Assembly (NCBI RefSeq): GCF_020037125.1
Contig: NZ_JAIQDG010000004.1
Coordinates: 186,001-250,000 of the forward strand
Length of the DNA stretch: 64,000 nt
Reading direction: 5' to 3'
Origin: Myxococcus sp. RHSTA-1-4
Lineage (GTDB): Bacteria > Myxococcota > Myxococcia > Myxococcales > Myxococcaceae
Shown here: in pieces, positions 62,501 to 64,000 of the stretch
How the letters are laid out: every line of letters starts with the position of its first letter
Numbering within the stretch: position 1 is the first letter of the stretch
Notes under the pieces: model-generated
Seen by the model: the letters and a program-made list of their open reading frames with translations, nothing else
Databases searched by the model: none
What the model was told of the DNA's origin: nothing
Position numbers and translations under genes: made by a program

Positions 62501-64000
62501 CGACGAGGACGAGCTCGTGCTCGTCCGGAGCCAGGCGGATGGCGCTCCAGCGGGCCAGCGGCGGCTCGAAGAGGGAGATGGGCCGCCGCAGCTCCTGGCG
62601 GATGGCCTCCTCCCGCCGGCGTTCCCGCTCGTCCCCGGGCAGCCCGCTCAGGTCGAGCAGGGGAACGCGCACCGGCGTCACCGGCCGGACGACCTGCCAC
62701 GGCCGGCCATCGACCTCCTCGTAGGCCGTCCGCAGCAGCTCGTGGCGCCGGGAAATCTCCGTCAGGGCGCGCTCGAGCACCGCCAGGTCCAGCCCGCCCA
62801 GCACGCGGAGGGTCGTCTGTGCCTGGTAGGAGATGCTGCCGGGGGACAGCTTCTGGAGGAACCAGACCTGCTCCTGCTGCACGGAGAGCGGCGCCCGCTC
62901 GCGGCCGGTGGCGGGGACCACGGGCGGTAGCACGTCCCTGGCGGGAGCGGCTCGCCGCGCCTCCAGCACCTCCGCGAGCTGGATGATGCGTGGGTGGGCG
63001 AAGAGCTCCCGCAGTGACAGGGGGAGGCTCAGCTCGTCCTCGATCCGCGTGGTCATCCGCGTGGCGAGCAGGGAGTGGCCTCCGAGCTCGAAGAAGTCGT
63101 CCTGGATGCCGACCTGCTCCAGGCACAGCACCTCCTGCCACACCCGCGCGAGCCCGCGCTCCAGCTCCGTGCGGGGCGCGACGTACGCACTGCTCCGGGA
63201 CGCGTGGGCGGCCGGAACGGGGAGCGCCTGGGGGTCCACCTTGCCGATGGGGCCGAGCGGAAGCGCGTCCATCACGACGAATGTCCGCGGAATCATGGCC
63301 TCGGGAAGCCAGGCCCGGAGGTGCTCGCGGAGCTGTGCCGTCCCGGGGACGGCGCGCGCGTCCCTCGGCGCGAACCACGCCACGAAGGAGACGTCCCGGC
63401 CGGACTCCTCGGCCCCGGTGCTCCACGCCATGACATGCGCGGCTCCCACGTGCGGATGGGTCAGCAGCGCGGCGGTGATCTCCGCGGGCTCGACGCGGAT
63501 GCCGCGCACCTTCACCTGCCGGTCCGAGCGGCCGTGGAACTCGAGCGAGCCATCCGGCAACCAGCGGCCAAGGTCACCCGTGCGATACAGGCGCGCTCCG
63601 CCGGTGCGCGAGAAGGGGTTGGGGATGAAGCGCTCGGCGGTGAGGTCCGGCGAGCCCACGTACCCGCGCGCCACGCCCGGACCTCCGATGAAGAGCTCCC
63701 CCGTCTCACCGGCGCCCACCGGCCGCAGCTCCGGGTCGAGGAGGTGGACCTCCGCTCCGTCGATGGGGCGGCCGATGGAGGGCAGGCGCTCCTCGCGCGG
63801 CTCCCCGCCGGGAGGGACGACGCCCGAGGTGCAGTAGATGGTGCACTCGGCGGGGCCATAGCCATTCACGAGCTGGAATGGCAGCCCGGGCCCGGGGCGC
63901 ACATGCAGCCGGTCTCCCCCGGTGAGTAGCAGGCGGAGGGCAGAGTCCTCGGGCCAGGGAAGCGGGAGCACGCGCTCGGCGATCGGGGTGGGCAGGAAGA
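56571..64000 (-). CDS. Hybrid NRPS-PKS (C-terminal part; front cut by window edge)
   Basis: The frame runs from beyond 64000 to the TGA at 56571 (about 2476 codons seen). Domains in order: end of an A domain (to about 63220), T (GGHSLL about 63085-63060), C with HHVVHDG (about 62500-62480), A2 with YTSGSTGRPKG (about 61046-61014), T (59890-59866), KS with TACSTS (59106-59074) and later EAHGTGT and GSVKTNIGHTDA, AT with GHSLGA (57760-57742), and ACP with GGDSLM (about 56780-56760). There is no KR, DH, ER or TE. All catalytic residues of C and KS are present. The A2 pocket read by hand is D-P-A-D-L-G-Q-V-T-K, which I cannot match to a known substrate. It likely adds one amino acid and one extender unit, then passes the chain on. 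Confidence 0.93.
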   Translation of the reverse strand, partial: FLPTPIAERVLPLPWPEDSALRLLLTGGDRLHVRPGPGLPFQLVNGYGPAECTIYCTSGVVPPGGEPREERLPSIGRPIDGAEVHLLDPELRPVGAGETGELFIGGPGVARGYVGSPDLTAERFIPNPFSRTGGARLYRTGDLGRWLPDGSLEFHGRSDRQVKVRGIRVEPAEITAALLTHPHVGAAHVMAWSTGAEESGRDVSFVAWFAPRDARAVPGTAQLREHLRAWLPEAMIPRTFVVMDALPLGPIGKVDPQALPVPAAHASRSSAYVAPRTELERGLARVWQEVLCLEQVGIQDDFFELGGHSLLATRMTTRIEDELSLPLSLRELFAHPRIIQLAEVLEARRAAPARDVLPPVVPATGRERAPLSVQQEQVWFLQKLSPGSISYQAQTTLRVLGGLDLAVLERALTEISRRHELLRTAYEEVDGRPWQVVRPVTPVRVPLLDLSGLPGDERERRREEAIRQELRRPISLFEPPLARWSAIRLAPDEHELVLVEHHVVHDGASFSVLMRELDALYNAYLRGEASPLPEPPVQYRDFAAWQRATLDSPAMKAQLAFWRERLAGAPEVLPLRTDHPRPRVQSFNGDLLRLELPPALPGALRTFCQQEGVTLFNALFAAFAVLLHRYTGERDLCIGSAFAARAGIRNVENLIGMFVNAVVLRCDVSGASSFRALVRQVRDLTAAAAENQTYPFLKLVEALGVKRDPSRNPLVQAMFSFHDSAVPSPQLGGAACTIFERGNGSSKVDLDVVAIPHAGRHLGDPERGDARVSLIWEYNRDLFDRATMERMSAHFLRLLEAAVASPGTPVSRLPMLADAERHALLVERNVHSAAPVSEPPVHEQVLAQALRTPDAVAVRDEAGSLTYAELVRRATLLAGHLRQQGADVEPVVGVCVPRGAGLVTAELGVLLAGAAFLPLDPEHPAERLALILADAGARQVVTTGKLSERLPATLERVYVEDFHAPGTPPRGHLPIGVRPGQLAYVMYTSGSTGRPKGVMVEHRSLAHLAGWHRRAFGLDADSRTTLLYSPAFDPSAAEIWPALAAGATLHVPGQDVRLSPERLQAWLLSERITFTDLPTALAERLLALPWPASCELRTVLAGGDRLHARPAPGLPWRLFNQYGPTETTVTATSGEVLPAGPDEALPTIGGPIDGATAYVLDAGLQPVPPGVAGELYVGGAGVARGYLNRPDLTAGCFIPDPFSSRPGARLYRTGDRVRYRPDGALEFLGRMDAQVKIRGFRVEPAEVSALLRACPGLAEAHVRAWSAPGGEPRLVGYLVPRAGLAMPSPARLREHLARELPAYMIPSAYVELDALPLTHGGKVDERALPEPAIVTQAPQAPLASELERQLARLWCETLRLERVGAEDNFFDLGGHSLLLAQVQHLLMSRLGHDVPMVKLFEFPTVRALAGYLQGQDDGGAAAAAREQRQEQRRSGHVRLRERRGGVAPDGLEEDASLELEEGARSAHVAVVGLACRFPGAANAEEFWANLAGGVESITFFGPDGRPCEQPPGERAVGEEVPAFGLVADADRFDAAAFGCTPLEALMLDPQHRVFLECAREALEDAGYDPARYRGAIGLYAGGSETSYLSALRARRELLAGASDWQLRLATGVDFLTSRVAYKLGLRGPAVTVQTACSTSLVAIHLAAQALLAGDCDIALAGGASVHVPPRFGHYSEGGPLSPDGRCRAFDARAQGTVGSNGAGLVVLKRLADALADGDTIRAVLRGSAVNNDAAGKMGFTAPSVEGQAHVIETARRAAGVEPESITYLEAHGTGTRLGDPIEIAALTKAFGTPRRHFCWIGSVKTNIGHTDAAAGVAGFIKVVLALEHRKLPPSLNFEQPNPEIDFEHSPFRVNTELRDWDTGGLPRRAGVSSLGIGGTNAHAVLEEAPAPPAPERSRTSRLLVLSAHGPGALSRARDRLGGHLRKHPEVPLGDVAWTLQVGRPALAHRWFTVGQDTAEVLRALAEQEGAPDGARPEPGERPVVFMFPGHGGQHVGMGRELYATQPAFREAVDACRAHLTSLLGFDLRTVLHPEPSDAAALEQASVRMGDFVTGQLSVFVIEYAVARLWMHWGVKPAAVVGHSLGAYAAATVAGVFSLADALHLVLERSRILASLPAGAMLAVRLPEAELAPLLQAGLSVAAVNGPAQCTLSGPVVDIEALQARLTARGVESRLLRIPGAGHSHLVEPSLAAFTACVQRIERRPPQLPWVSDLTGAAVSAEQAVDPAYWAAHLRHTVRFGEALSTLLAGPASIFLEVGPGRTLATLARQHPGAGAHLMVATLPHPADDTSDAVSALTAAGRLWAAGVPLSWRELHADARCRRVPLPAYSFERQRYLVEAPDTPAPVAGPAGEGSLPGALRSDAASVSPAAGTELPGDEDLPVRRIAAAFAEVLGLPRVGLHDNFFELGGDSLMAAQLITRLRPHVSTPLRVKAIFRAPTVARLARLVEEASSSASPSSRPDAPASPPVRPSSSCR

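Noticed and set aside
57447..62930. Plus-strand ORF of 1827 codons opposite the NRPS-PKS
   Set aside because: It mirrors the synthase's codon bias; the minus strand has complete C, A, KS and AT motifs.

Overview
The window is high-GC, densely coded DNA with long open frames on the antisense strand of many genes. Gene content (hybrid NRPS-PKS, DUF5916 outer-membrane protein, many lipoproteins and secreted hydrolases, a receiver-PAS kinase, PPK2) points to a myxobacterium, most likely Myxococcaceae. This is inferred from gene content and style, not from a marker gene. I recognised no rRNA, tRNA, CRISPR array or intact mobile element.

Layout. 0-4.2 kb: a RavA/ViaA-like MoxR-VWA pair cut by the left edge, and an SPFH/flotillin-like protein. 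4.2-5.5 kb: a gene-poor decayed stretch holding broken ORFs and a four-unit ~96-bp array of a GGAATGGA/TCCATTCC palindrome. 5.5-14.5 kb: an OmpA-like protein, class I fumarase, a 1106-residue secreted C45-hydrolase/M1-like fusion whose start codon abuts the same palindrome, a secreted-barrel-type unknown and a haemolysin-III protein. 14.5-22.4 kb: the most interesting region, a minus-strand operon that looks like a new RiPP (ribosomally made, post-translationally modified peptide) system. 22.5-31.5 kb: MenB, a Tat-lipoprotein ethanolamine ammonia-lyase fusion, endonuclease III, a DUF418 protein, and a hemerythrin-NnrS-barrel unit suggestive of nitric-oxide handling. 31.7-43.7 kb: XdhC plus a single-chain xanthine dehydrogenase, a hybrid sensor kinase, an AraC regulator, lipoproteins, an EEP-family hydrolase and a peptidoglycan-binding amidase-like protein. 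43.8-54 kb: a sugar dehydrogenase-dihaem cytochrome fusion, a D-aminoacylase, a tandem universal stress protein divergent from an SLC13 transporter, PPK2, and a secreted amidohydrolase. 54-64 kb: an acyl-CoA dehydrogenase, a type II thioesterase and the end of an NRPS-PKS gene that runs off the right edge.

The RiPP operon reads, in order of transcription: PqqD-like recognition protein; five tandem 30-33 residue precursor peptides that share a start MYVKA.IVRV and a core SSDKCSCGGTM but differ after it; an S16 (Lon-fold)-like protein that could be the leader peptidase; an MFS exporter; a DUF5916 outer-membrane barrel; a SAM methyltransferase; a DUF692 multinuclear iron oxidase (MNIO); and its DUF2063/HvfC-type partner. 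The core genes overlap by ATGA or are separated by 10-20 bp. Stem-loops follow several precursors, and mutually exclusive hairpins sit between the recognition gene and the first precursor. The combination suggests a family of Cys-modified, possibly metal-binding peptides that are exported and perhaps taken back up; the product and its role are inference.
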